From: Mytilus californianus
Lineage: Eukaryota > Mollusca > Bivalvia > Mytilida > Mytilidae
Length of the DNA: 64,000 bases
NCBI RefSeq assembly: GCF_021869535.1
Contig: NW_026262668.1
Span: 15,174,348-15,238,347, forward strand
Direction of reading: 5' to 3'
The position numbers and the translations under genes were made by a program. Under the pieces are notes generated by a model that was given only the letters and a program-made list of their open reading frames with translations, made no database searches and was not told the DNA's origin. Position 1 is the first letter of the stretch; the number at the start of each line of letters is the position of its first letter. Below, piece after piece: positions 1-10,176 of the stretch.

Positions 1-1085
1 ACTCCCGCACCCGGAGGCGTCCTTCAGCTGGTCCCTAAACAAATAAGTATACTAGTTCAGTGATAATGGACGTCATACTAAACTCCAAATTATACACAGG
101 AAAATAGAGTTAAAATGATACAAGACTAACAAAGGCCAGAGGCTCCTGACTTGGGACAGGCGCAAAAATGCGGCGGGGTTAAACATGTTTTTTTGAGATC
201 TCAACCCTCCCCCTATACCTCTAGCCAATGTAGAAAAAACAAACGCACAACAGTACGCACAGTAAAACTCAGTATAAGAAAAGTCCGAGTCCGATGTCAT
301 AAAAGGAAACAAAAGAAAATAAACAAAATGACAATAATACATAAATAACAACAGACTACTAGCAGTTACTGACATGCCAGCTCCAGACCTCAATTAAACT
401 GATTGAAAGATTATGTTTTCATCATATAAATATCAGGCACAATCCCTCCTGTTAGGGGTTTAGTATTATACCGTCATAAAATATATGAGAAGAACATAAC
501 CCGTGTCATGCCAACAACTGGTTTTAGAATAAATGTGTTAATTCCGATGCAAAGACCCTATAAGTGAACCAATATTAAAGCCAAAATATGCAATCTTTAA
601 TGACCTGACAACAGTATCGTAACTATATCCCTTCTTAATAAGTCTGTTTAAAGGTTTTGTTAGCTTTCGAGGTGAATACTGACATTTTTGTGCTTTGTAA
701 AGAATATTACCATAAAAAATTGGATGTGAAATACCTGAACGTATAAGAAGTCTGCATGTTGAGCTATATTTACGAATGATGTCCTTATACCGATGATAAA
801 ATTTAGTAAATGTTTTGACTAGTTTATGATATCGAAAACCCTGCTGTAATAATTTTTCAGTAATACATAAATTTCTCTCGCTAAAATCTAATACGTTGTT
901 ACATACACGAACGAATCGTACAAGTTGAGATATATAAACACCATAAGATGGTGACAAGGGAACGTCACCATCTAAAAATGGATAATTAACGATAGGAAAT
1001 GAAAAATCATCTCTTTTATCATAAATTTTTGTATTGAGCTTCCCGTTAATGATATAGATATCAAGATCGAGGAAAGGAGTTCCAT
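1..1085 (-). mobile_element. Penelope-like retroelement copy A, 5'-truncated, cut by window edge
   Basis: The reverse strand reads the C-terminal part of a reverse transcriptase ORF (541-1083) followed by a long 3' untranslated region running to base 1. That UTR shares long blocks with the + strand copies at 19470 and 39720, for example the complement of CCTCTAGCCAATGTAG near 220-236 and a GCGCAAAAATGCGGCGGGG stretch near 160-178. The terminal block seen in those copies, ending CATTCTCAATTTTA, lies beyond the window. Homology stops at about 1085 in the middle of the coding region, a 5' truncation typical of target-primed insertion. The Penelope-like assignment rests on copy C. Confidence 0.75.
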
Positions 1086-1098
1086 AAGAAGAAAACAA
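538..1098 (-). pseudogene. C-terminal fragment of Penelope-like reverse transcriptase
   Basis: This 186-codon open frame carries FLDLDIYIINGKLNTKIYDK, DGDVPLSPSYGVYISQLVR and SGISHPIFYGN, which form the region after the RT catalytic core in the fuller copy at 39720-41421. The first few residues (MFSSYGT) belong to flanking DNA because element homology begins at the PFLDLD segment. The catalytic YLDD motif and everything upstream are missing, so it cannot be an active enzyme. No GIY-YIG endonuclease domain follows before the stop. It is the least mutated C-terminal copy in the window, which suggests a fairly recent insertion. Confidence 0.75.
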
Positions 1099-1927
1099 AT
1101 TTAAACTTAAATTGGCAATAAGTATATATCAGGCTGTTGATTTCCTCAGTATTTTACCATAAATGTGTGGTCACATCACTTGAAACTTATTATAAGTGTT
1201 CTTTATTACTCGGACTATATAATAAAAAGCGTTTTGACTCAGATTTCGAGGCGCTCAGAAAATGAAAGTGCGATAGTTTGATCGGAACATGGTTTCCTTT
1301 AGACACACATTCTTGTTTTCTTGTCTTTCCAACTGTTTTAATTAAGAGATTCACATTTAAGAATTTTTTATTTTCAAAATATTTTTTTTTTTTTCGAAGG
1401 TCCTTTTGAAGGTCCTTTAGAAGGCATTTTTGTGGGTATCCCCCCCTTCCCAAATCAAGCGTCATTCACAGCTTGTCCAATATTTATATTCTAGCATTGT
1501 ATTATTGTTGGGGAAGCTTGGAATTACATTCAGAAAAATGTTCAACATTTTCTATATTTATCATTTATTAAATTTTCCTATTTAAATTCATTTAGTTAGA
1601 CAGTGTCCTCCGATTAAGTTCAATACATACTAAATAGTAAAATCAATGCTGAAAATTCAACACAGGCCATATCATCCAGTCATGAAGGTCGTGATAAGCC
1701 GGATGAGTACAACAAAGGAACTCGAAGAAGGATCGAAACATTAAAATCCATTTCTATATATAGAAAGATATTTAAAGCACATAAACATAACAAGGAAATG
1801 AAATACCCATATGTTATGGAAAGGTGTGATCAATCATACTTCCAGGTTACAGGAAACACAACGTGTATTTCTGGTGTTGGAATATAGCCCGAGAATATCA
1901 GTACAGGTATGATTCCCCGTTTTTGTT
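1086..1927. other. Intergenic stretch with one unassigned open frame
   Basis: This AT-rich segment separates retroelement copy A from the large inverted-arm element. A reverse-strand frame at 1190-1465 has low-complexity lysine-rich content and no recognisable motif, so I do not call it a gene. The forward frame at 1618-1887 is listed separately. Confidence 0.5.
1618..1887 (+). other. Unassigned 89-codon open frame, possible exon or decayed coding relic
   Basis: The frame is open from just after a TAA at 1615-1617 to the TAG at 1885-1887. Its composition is hydrophilic and protein-like, with a charged stretch (SSHEGRDKPDEYNKGTRRR) followed by an amphipathic lysine-rich segment and three cysteines near the end. 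The first ATG is internal, so as a complete gene it would be short. An AG-type acceptor could lie just upstream (CAACACAG near 1660), but the nearest good donor (CAGGTATGA near 1905) lies after the stop. I do not recognise the family. Confidence 0.2.
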
Positions 1928-1933
1928 AGGGAC
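1928..1933. repeat. Target site duplication, left copy (AGGGAC)
   Basis: These six bases directly precede the TGTGGCACC terminus and recur exactly at 6391-6396 after the GGTGCCACA terminus. Confidence 0.75.
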
Positions 1934-2160
1934 TGTGGCACCGTTAAAGTTCACAATTCCTCTAAAGTCCACAACACCGCTAATGTCCACAACAAATTTC
2001 CGCTAAAGTCCACAACGCCGTTAAAGTCCACAAACTTTCCGCTAAAGTCCATAAAATGACCTCCGCTAAAGTCAACAAAAAAACACCGTTAAAGTCCACA
2101 ATAACAACTTCCGCTAAAGTCCACAAAAAAACACCGTTAAAGTCCACACAACCTTTATTT
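1934..2160 (+). repeat. Left terminal array of CCG(C/T)TAAAGTCCACAA motifs
   Basis: About ten copies of CCGCTAAAGTCCACAA or CCGTTAAAGTCCACAA occur, with spacers of 0-10 bp. The GCT and GTT versions alternate irregularly. The array forms the outer part of the left inverted arm. Such subterminal arrays are often transposase binding sites, but that role is inferred. Confidence 0.8.
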
Positions 2161-2578
2161 TTATTATTAAAAAATCAATTCGCTTTTTTTTTTTAATCCC
2201 GATGGTATAGATCTAATAAAAAGCATGGACTTGCTGTTCTTGGAAAGTATTTCTTATCCGCTTGAATTATATTTTTGATAAATGAAAAGATTCTGATTTT
2301 GATCCCCATAAAAGATCTTTGTATTGCGATTTTCTATGAATCAAACAGGCAACATTTCTGAAAAGTTATCTAGCTATGGTGCTCTTTTTGTATTTTCTTT
2401 GGTAACCATTTATACACACTGACATATCTTGGAGCCTATATTTGACATTGAAATTTCGTTTGCAAATATCTTTGCAAATATCTATAAAACATAATATTGA
2501 ACGAAATCCATTCAGTTTCGGTTATGCTCCACAGCAGCCAAAACGGTCCCTTATTCCAAAAATAGACTTTAAACCATA

Positions 2579-2821
2579 ATGTTCTTGTTTGAAATCAAAA
2601 TAATGATAAATAAAAGAATTCCTCACATGCATTTTGTGGTGCTAAGCAGATTTCGATCACTCATTAGTTTGCATGTTTGTTTGGTTTTCAAAAAGGAAAA
2701 TGTATTTGTTTCAGAATGCATTGAAGATGAATTGAATAGATTATACGCTGATGCGGTTCTGTATTATGTCTTACCCATGATGAGTACACGTATAAAAGAT
2801 TTGCGCACATTTTTAGAATGA
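2579..2821 (+). other. Unassigned 80-codon open frame inside the left arm
   Basis: The frame begins MFLFEIKIM and ends STRIKDLRTFLE. It lies inside the 4.46-kb element, so any coding potential would be transposon-derived. I see no family motif, and no matching frame is obvious in the right arm. It may be a relic or chance. Confidence 0.2.
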
Positions 2822-2948
2822 TGCGCTTCCGCGCTTCATACAAAATGTACTTCGGTCAACGCTTTTACACCCCAATGAATTTACAAAAAGAACCATTCAA
2901 TTCTTAAATACAGGCATTTGTTAAAATCTTCAACTTACATTGTTACAA

Positions 2949-3149
2949 TTACATGAATAAAGAGAATAAGCGAACATTCAATCTTTTTTGGCACTCTCGT
3001 CCACAAGGAACATTAGATTTTTCACATTTACATGTTTTGTTCATGCATATTCCTTTCAATTTACATTTTTTAGTAAAGTTCCTAAATATTCTAAAAACTT
3101 TTCTTCCCACATTATGTTTACTTCCAATAACTTCAATTTCAGCGAGCAT
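2949..3149 (-). pseudogene. Left-arm coding relic with cysteine-rich (CXC-like) motif
   Basis: The reverse strand encodes 66 residues containing EIEVIGSKHNVGRKVFRIF followed by GICMNKTCKCEKSNVPCGRE, a spacing of cysteines reminiscent of CXC or tesmin-like zinc-binding motifs. The right arm carries a diverged counterpart (EIEVI, stop, NNVGRYVFRKFRNFT) on the + strand near 4813-4890, so each inverted arm holds the same relic pointing outward. Similar cysteine clusters occur in some transposon-encoded integrase-like proteins. That link is from memory and unproved. It is too short and isolated to be a working gene. Confidence 0.35.
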
Positions 3150-4809
3150 AATTCAATTTCGTGTATTACAGACATGCTAAATACAGACGATTACCATATC
3201 AAATGAACATGACATTTTTGAGTAATTAAAATTTTAAGTTTTTATTTCAATTGCAATTGAACTTTTTGTATTAATTTAAGATTTCAGTTATGTTGATCTG
3301 TAATGTACATTTGTATCTAATACACAAAATTAGGCAGACCTTACGCGTACAATCCGACCGTATGCGTATTTTGAAAAAGTACGCATTCGCTCCAGACCGT
3401 ACGCGTACGGTCCAAATACTAACATGGTCTGGAACATATATGTTGTAGGTTACTGTAAAACAATTTGAAGATGCAAATTTGATCAAAACACTCCTAAATA
3501 AAATTGGCTGAACTTGCATAAACTAGGTTTCAGATTTAGATGAGAAAATCATCAGACTCTAATAACATGAACTTGCAGATTACTTTAAACAAGACCATTG
3601 ACCACCTACTTTACTTCCGGTTAATCAGTTAATAGGTCGAATGACCTGGTAGGCAAACATTTCCAATTGACAATATCAAAATTAAAATATTACTCTGATT
3701 TCAAGTTTCCCAGGAATTACTAAACAAATCAAAATGGCTGCTCGTGTCTTAGTTCGTTCCCTTGATTTGTTTGGTATCAAAAAAAATAAGAAAGGCGATC
3801 AACATTACTTTCGTTTTCTGGTTTTATGAGAATTGATAATAATGAAGTATAGAATGAACATTCAAATTTAATAAACAGCAGGAAATTCTGTACAACATAT
3901 ACATATCTAAATATTATTAAAACTAGAGTATCATGTGATCTTAAGCTTGTATTGTTCACTTGACCTAAATATGATCATTGTTGGTTTTAAGGAACACATA
4001 GTTTAAGCTTTTTCTATTGGAGCGTATTCTAAACTTTGGACCTCTAGTGCTAGGTCCCCATGGACATGCATTTCTTTAAACTAAAATTTTCACATCCATT
4101 CTTCTGAAGCTTCGTAGGAAAATTTAACATCTTACATAGCTTACATGACCAACAGGGTCATGTACTTGACTTGACTTTCAACCCTACAGTAATGGCTTCG
4201 ATATAACCCTTTACTCATAATCTTATACCGAAATTTACATCTTTAGGACCCTGTACCGTACACATTCTCAGTAATACAATCATGTACTTCGTTATTGGTG
4301 AACAAGGTAAATTCAAAACTAAATTAAATGTACGAATACTCAGAATTCTTATCTAGCTATTTCATTCATGTTAAAAATCTAACACTGCCTTTTATAATAA
4401 CTAGCAAGTAACTGATAGACAGGCATTCTGCATTAAATAAATGAAAATATAACTTCTTCCTCTTTTTGTAAAAATCAACATAAATTTATAATGTAATTTT
4501 TTTTTAACATTTTTTTAGTAGTTCACCTACTAATTATATCAAATTGTAATCACTTTAATCACATCAAATCCAATGTACGGATGTTCCAGACCATATGCGC
4601 ATTTAGACCATACGCGTATATGGTCTGGACCGTAGACGAACTTATTCAAAATACGTATACGGTCGGACCGTACGCGTGCCGTCTGTCTAATTCTAAGAAA
4701 TTTGTCAAATCTAGAATTAAAAAATGAAATAAAAACTTTAACTAAATACAAAAGTCACGCTACATTGTAACTTTATCAGTTAATCTCCTGTATTAAGTAT
4801 GAAATTGAG

Positions 4810-4905
4810 TTAAAAAGCTCACTGAAATTGAAGTTATTTGAAATACAAATAATGTTGGAAGATATGTTTTTAGAAAATTTAGGAACTTTACTACAGAAAC
4901 CGTCA
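4810..4905 (+). pseudogene. Right-arm counterpart of the coding relic
   Basis: In one forward frame the sequence reads LTEIEVI, a TGA stop, then NTNNVGRYVFRKFRNFTTET. This matches the left-arm relic on the opposite strand over about 30 residues. The cysteine-rich part is not preserved downstream, and the stop codon shows decay. Confidence 0.4.
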
Positions 4906-5424
4906 AGCCAGCTGTTTATTTGTGAGAAGACTGATAGAAATAAAATGAAATGCTTAATATATAGTTTTGACAGTTTCTCAGATATTATAAGTGATATTAA
5001 AGTCATGTATACATCTTGTGTATTGAATGGTTGTAAGGTGTACATGACTGTCTGTCTGGTCTGTGTCATATTTCCTTGACCTAATTTAATGGTTCATTAG
5101 TCAAAGTTCTTATTTCTTGATGATGTTTGCTTCCGAGATATTTTAAGCGATAGCTAACTTAATTTGGTATATCATGGGATGAATTTATACGGCCTCCATG
5201 TCTGTCTGAAAAGATTTATCTCACCTTTACATCATGTTCATTGATCATTGAATTGATAATTTAATGTATTGCTTGTTGTAAAAAAAATTGTTCACTTACA
5301 AATAACTTCAATTATAAACACTAAAACAGGGAAGACATTTAAGTGTGTCCAGTTTTGTTATAATAATTATGTATACAATGTAGGTTCTTAAATACGTTAA
5401 TCCGATAGCAATTATCATACAAAA

Positions 5425-5475
5425 ATATTAGATGGAGAGTGGTCTCATTGGCACTCATACCAAATCTTATTTACA
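5425..5475 (+). repeat. Fragment of a common retroelement 3' tail
   Basis: GGAGAGTGGTCTCATTGGCACTCATACCAAATCTT resembles the tail at 26255-26295 (GAGAGTTGTCTCATTGGCACTCATACC). It sits inside the right arm of the 4.46-kb element, so a retroelement probably inserted there. Confidence 0.5.
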
Positions 5476-6184
5476 AAGGTACATTGGGTCATGATGATAT
5501 ACCCTGTCCTCCCTCTTTTTTACGAGGCAATATTTTGTAAAAGTTCTGATTTAGAGCCATTTATACAAATGACGTTTACCTATCTATTCCTGGTCATCTA
5601 TACTGATATTTTTACTTATTTGTGCTGTTTTACTATCCAGCTATTTTTATATCGGCAAACTATATAAAAGTTGAAAAAATAGCTGGAGGGGAGTGCAGGA
5701 TACATTATTATGACCCCATGTCCATGTGCTTATGTTAAGTAACAATTTAATTAAAACTAGCAAAATCGAATTATATGTCGAATTTCTTGTCGGTGCTCAT
5801 GTTTTTAAACATCAACATAAAAAAAACATTATTAATAACATGTCCTGAGACTTTTGCTCTGTACATTTATAGTGACGTAAAAAAGTGATTATATACAAAG
5901 AATAAAAAAAAAAGTACTTGAAGATTCCAGTAATTATGTAATAACTAACGAATTTACTATGAATTGATTACTTTTTAGAAATGATGTCCAAATTGGCCTG
6001 TTTGATTCATTGATCGGATCATCATAAGACAAAGATCAAATTAATGGAATAAAATCTTCTACAGATACTGTACTTTTTTTCATTTATCAAACTGATAAAA
6101 AAAATATCTACCAAGAACAAAAGCCCATGCTTTGTATTGTACTACCGGGATAAAAAAAAAAGCGAATTGATATTCTAAAAATAA

Positions 6185-6390
6185 AAAAAGTTGTGTGGAC
6201 TTTAACGGTGTTTTTTTATGGACTTTATCGGAACTTGTTATTGTGGACTTTAACGGCGTTTTCTTGTGAACTTTAGCGGAGGTCATTTTGTGGACTTTAG
6301 CGGAAAGTTTGTGGACTTTAGCGGAAATTTGTTGTGGACTTTAGCGGTGTTGTGGACTTTAGAGGAATTGTGGACTTTAACGGTGCCACA
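6185..6390 (-). repeat. Right terminal array, inverted copy of the left array
   Basis: TTGTGGACTTTAGCGG and TTGTGGACTTTAACGG motifs mirror the left array in reverse order, including spacers such as AGGTCATTTTGTGGACTTTA. Preservation of the unit order shows that this is a true terminal inverted repeat and not an independent array. Confidence 0.8.
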
Positions 6391-6396
6391 AGGGAC
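6391..6396. repeat. Target site duplication, right copy (AGGGAC)
   Basis: This is an exact match to 1928-1933, immediately outside the right terminus of the 4.46-kb element. Confidence 0.75.
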
Positions 6397-8109
6397 ATAT
6401 CGTCTATAGATTCTACGTGACCCTATTACACTGAATCCTTGTTCTTACCAACAGGGTTTCCAGCAGACACTTACTTATTTACATAGCTTATAGTTTTTGA
6501 AGTTAAAAGATTTCAGATAAAGGGATATTTCCTCGCCTTAATAACAGACTGAATAATTGTGGACATTTCGAAAATGATGAGTTCCTATCTTATGTAATTT
6601 ATATGATCATACGGTTATGACATATACCATAGTGAAGTATTTTATACTTAACAGTATACAATTGTGAATGGAAATGGGGAATGTGTCAGAGAGTTTACTC
6701 TACTCATGGTTATGATATAAATAGAATACACGTCAGGGGACGACAATCAAATCTTCTTGGGGGCCAGGAGGATTTCTTGCGGATGGAATATTGATTTGTG
6801 GATAGTACGGCTAATTTATTTTGACTTTTGTTCACAACTATTTCCTGCATTCCCTTGCATTTTTAGGGGTGAATATTCATTCTGATCCTGTCTTGGGCAA
6901 GGTTATTTTTCTAATTATTACCAGAAACCAAAACCCCCTAGACCTCACAGAATATCAAATGTCCATCCACTTATATGGTTTTCAATCTTCATTTATACCT
7001 CACTGATCATATGTTAACCTATATACTTCAGGTACATCAACTGCCTAACAAACTGAAAAAAATGGTTAATGCTATCGTTCAACATTATATTAAATACACT
7101 GGTGTTCTCAGAATCTACACCGGACTCGTTCAGGAAATGTGTAAGGGACACGTGTCAACACTAACACGAAAAATATAAAGAGTCATATTCAAACCCAACC
7201 TATTTTTAGTATTTTCTATTTAACGATGTTTCCGCTTAAGTCTTTGTACTGATTAACACAAAAAAGATATTTACCGTAGTTATGTGACTCTGGATTGACA
7301 AAAGTAAAACACAAAACTTAATGCATCCGACATCTTTCGGAAAAGTCATAATGATCTCTAAAATTACAAGACATTTTTTAAATAAGCTCCTAGTTTCGTC
7401 TGGAAAATGGCTGTAAAAAGTAAATGAGCAATCGGACTATTGGAAGTAATTTTTCGGTCGTAGAAATGGAGTGACACACTAGAGCCAAATTCCCGAATAT
7501 TAAGTAAATTTGGATGTATGTAGGAATCGCTATTTTCTGTCATATATGATAATAAAAAAGAAAAGAAGCGTTAGTGGACATAAAATTAGACACCTTCAAA
7601 ATGCATTTTGTCCGTTGTACATTACAATGCTATGCACACTTCCTATTTCATAATAAAGCTGTAAAAATGTCGGCACTATAAATATCAATTTTGCGGACAA
7701 ATTATCAGTTTTATATAACAAAAATAAAGAGATGAATAGAAAATGTCAATAAGACAGGAAACAAACAATACAACAAAACCAAAAATACGTCAATAGGTCA
7801 CCACATGGTCTTTACCAATGTACAAGACTTAAGTGTCTATAAACGTCGCAAACTACATTTATAAAAGGAAGCGATGAGCTGACATTAATTCAAAACACCT
7901 TGTATGGACTGAAACAAATAAACTATAAACCAGGACACCTACTGACGAGGCTCGTGTATTGACTAAGTCACTTTAAACGGGCATATTTACATACTGCTGA
8001 CTTAAACTACATGTACATAGCTAATTTTAAAAACGACATCCATTCAACTTAACACAAATGACAAGGGACACCACCTTTTAAAACGCTGTTTCATTTGTGT
8101 GGAACATTT
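6397..8109. other. Intergenic AT-rich stretch
   Basis: No supportable gene. Forward frames at 6821-7006 and 6975-7178 are short. The segment 7032-7178 follows a plausible acceptor (ATATACTTCAG) and reads VHQLPNKLKKMVNAIVQHYI, which looks protein-like but has no partner exon or recognised family. Confidence 0.45.
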
Positions 8110-8400
8110 TCATATAGATATTCTAAAACCTCACCAAAGATACCAGGCTTATCATTTGGAACACCAGACACGTGTTTCGTCTACATAATAGTAGACACGT
8201 GTTTCGTCTACATAATAGTAATCTGTGGCGCTCGAATCAAAACATTTGCAAGAACATATCAAATACGATTTGAAAATATTAAAAACCGAAAACTCCGAAA
8301 AGTTCTGACAAATACGGCTATGATTATCTATGCCTGGGGTGTAGAAAAAAACGTGGTATTTATACTTAGTAAAACTAAGCGTGTAAGTAACACATTATAT
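8110..8400 (+). repeat. Interspersed repeat with internal 27-bp duplication
   Basis: The block contains ACACGTGTTTCGTCTACATA, GTGGCGCTCGAATCAAAA and ATCTATGCCTGGG, which I associate with an abundant bivalve dispersed repeat. Within it the 27-bp unit at 8167-8193 is repeated exactly at 8194-8220. The 103-codon frame over this block is therefore unlikely to be a gene. Confidence 0.55.
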
Positions 8401-8403
8401 AAA

Positions 8404-8536
8404 TAACGCATAGCTGAGAGGGTGATAGAGCAGATTGTTACCCCGAGAAAACATTGTCAACTGACGCGAAGCAGAGGTTGACAATTTCTTTTCGAGGGGT
8501 AACAATCTGCTCTATTACCCTCTCAGATATGTGTTA
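8404..8536. repeat. Long hairpin (palindromic MITE-like element)
   Basis: The left arm CTGAGAGGGTGATAGAGCAG and the continuing ATTGTTACCCCGAGAAAACA pair with TGTTTTCG-type and TAACAATCTGCTCTATTACC sequences on the right. The loop is around GACGCGAAGCAGAGG. Each arm is about 55 bp with few mismatches, and weaker pairing extends to about 8394-8547. No clear target duplication was seen. Confidence 0.75.
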
Positions 8537-8898
8537 TTTCATTTATAAAACTGAATGTTCTGTTATTACTGTCTATTAAATTTCAAATTCATAGTAATAA
8601 ACTATGTCGTCTTGTATATAACAATCATCCGTATTTATTAAAGCGCACACTTGATCAAGCGTCTCCGTGAAGGGTAATAGAGTATTTTCCATGGGATAGA
8701 GTAAATTGTCTCCCTCGTATTAACCAATCAAAATCTGGCATTTTTACATGAAGTATAATAAAGTATTTTATTCTGTTTTCACGACTTCTTCAAAGTATTG
8801 ATGCAAATGTCTTTTAGAATACTTATCCACCTCAACATACCACCATTATGTTTTGAGGTTATTATAATACATTGTACTTATATGCACTTCAGGGGACA

Positions 8899-10176
8899 AT
8901 GGCAGGATTGAATGAAATGGAATGTCCAATTTGTTTTGAGGATTTTGTACTCCCGAAATTGTTACCATGTGGCCACACGTTTTGTGATAACTGCGTTAAG
9001 AAATGTTCCATTAGTTCGGAAGATATAATATCATTAATATGTCCACTTTGTAGATCAACGACAAACGACGTACTGACTAATTATTTTATAGAATCAAAAT
9101 GCATACCTAAGTTCTGTGAATTCTGTCACAATCAACTGAAAGTTTCAAATAAACAATGTGAAGAGTGTCATTTATTCTATTGTTTGAAATGTTCGTACAC
9201 ACATATCCATCAATGTGAAGAAAATGAAAGCCCTAAAACAATACCTCGAACGTCGGATCTTATTCAGCAATTTGGAACAGTACGAACTAAATACTTCTGT
9301 AGACACTGGTATACGTTTGAACCGGAATATTCAACAGTAGATGGCATACAACACAATGTTTATTCCATAAGAGCGTACGACGCACATGCATACGTCATTA
9401 TTGAAGGGCGTTCATACATATACAAATATACCAGACAGGGCAATTTATTAAACAAAATATGTACACCAAATATTCCGTCGGGGATGATTAAATTGAGTGA
9501 TGGTTCGTTACTGGCAACGTTTCCAGAAGAAAAAAAACTATTGCATTATTCGTTTGGAATTTGGCACAGTTTTCTAGACGTTTCATATTCACCGATGGAT
9601 GTGGCAGAGATTGATGATGACAAGATTGTGGTATGTGGTCATAGAAACATTGGTAGTACGAATGGTGGCAACAACCAGTCCCATTGTATCGTTGAATTTT
9701 TATCAAGGCAAGGACAGCTACTTAAGACTATCTATCAAAAAGAGAATCAGAATATTATTCAAATAGCTACAGCTATAGCAGTTAACCAAAAACTTGGAAC
9801 TATTGCTATTTGCAATGGCGACAGAGTAACAATTTTATTTTCGAATGGTGATATTTGTTCGGTCTACAAAGGGTCGTTTCCCTTGAGAATTCTTATATTT
9901 GGAGAATCGCCTAGACATGAGTTTAAACCAGCAGCCATCTGTTGTCATGGAAATGGACATTTCTTGGTGTCTGACTACCAAGAAGGATATGTACATGTAC
10001 TTGATCCTCAAGGTCATTTCAAAGGGGTTCTCACTTGTAGTAAAAGTACCGGACATGGATTGCCAGGCGTTATGTCGGTTGATGACTTTGGATTTCTCTG
10101 GGTAGAAGATATTCAGCACAAATGCATAAAGACATTTACGTTCAGTTTTTACGAAAATTATTTTACAAGGAGTTAA
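8899..10176 (+). CDS. RING finger / B-box protein with C-terminal NHL-like beta-propeller (TRIM-like E3 ligase)
   Basis: The protein is 425 residues from the ATG at 8899, chosen because a CTTCAG acceptor-like site lies just upstream and the in-frame ATG at 8872 only adds nine weak residues. Residues 9-51 form a complete C3HC4 RING (C9, C12, C24, H26, C29, C32, C48, C51). Residues 73-106 have a B-box1-like cysteine/histidine pattern (C73, C76, C87, C90, C95, C98, H102, H104). A short linker, without a long coiled coil, leads to a region (about 130-425) of repeated strands such as GHFLVSDYQEGYVHVLDPQG and MSVDDFGFLWVED, typical of NHL/TRIM2-3-like propellers. The RING would recruit an E2 enzyme and transfer ubiquitin to substrates held by the propeller. 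The single long exon fits the expanded bivalve TRIM-like families. Substrate and pathway are unknown. Confidence 0.85.
   Translation: MAGLNEMECPICFEDFVLPKLLPCGHTFCDNCVKKCSISSEDIISLICPLCRSTTNDVLTNYFIESKCIPKFCEFCHNQLKVSNKQCEECHLFYCLKCSYTHIHQCEENESPKTIPRTSDLIQQFGTVRTKYFCRHWYTFEPEYSTVDGIQHNVYSIRAYDAHAYVIIEGRSYIYKYTRQGNLLNKICTPNIPSGMIKLSDGSLLATFPEEKKLLHYSFGIWHSFLDVSYSPMDVAEIDDDKIVVCGHRNIGSTNGGNNQSHCIVEFLSRQGQLLKTIYQKENQNIIQIATAIAVNQKLGTIAICNGDRVTILFSNGDICSVYKGSFPLRILIFGESPRHEFKPAAICCHGNGHFLVSDYQEGYVHVLDPQGHFKGVLTCSKSTGHGLPGVMSVDDFGFLWVEDIQHKCIKTFTFSFYENYFTRS

Larger units (their letters stand above)
1934..6390. mobile_element. 4457-bp DNA-transposon-like element with long imperfect inverted arms and 6-bp TSD
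   Basis: The ends are TGTGGCACCGTTAAAG on the left and its complement CTTTAACGGTGCCACA on the right. They are flanked by AGGGAC at 1928-1933 and 6391-6396, a perfect 6-bp target site duplication. Homology between the arms continues inward, imperfectly: the terminal motif arrays (1934-2160 versus 6185-6390), an AATCCCGATGG/CTACCGGGAT block (about 2200 versus 6150), a TGAATCAAACAGGC block (about 2336 versus 6000), and inner blocks at 2950-3430 versus 4560-5060. The unpaired centre is about 3530-4540. No intact transposase was found. The TGTGG...CCACA ends fit the TGTNR...YNACA pattern of Ginger-type elements, but those usually duplicate 4-5 bp. Polinton and IS3EU elements give 6-bp duplications but have other ends. 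Confidence 0.75.

Noticed and set aside
3271..3519. Reverse frame with VRVRSGANAYFFKIRIRSDC-like content as a gene
   Set aside because: It comes from a low-complexity block of TACGCGTACGGTC words that has an inverted counterpart near 4570-4690 in the same mobile element.
8095..8406. 103-codon forward frame as a gene
   Set aside because: It overlaps a dispersed repeat with a 27-bp duplication.
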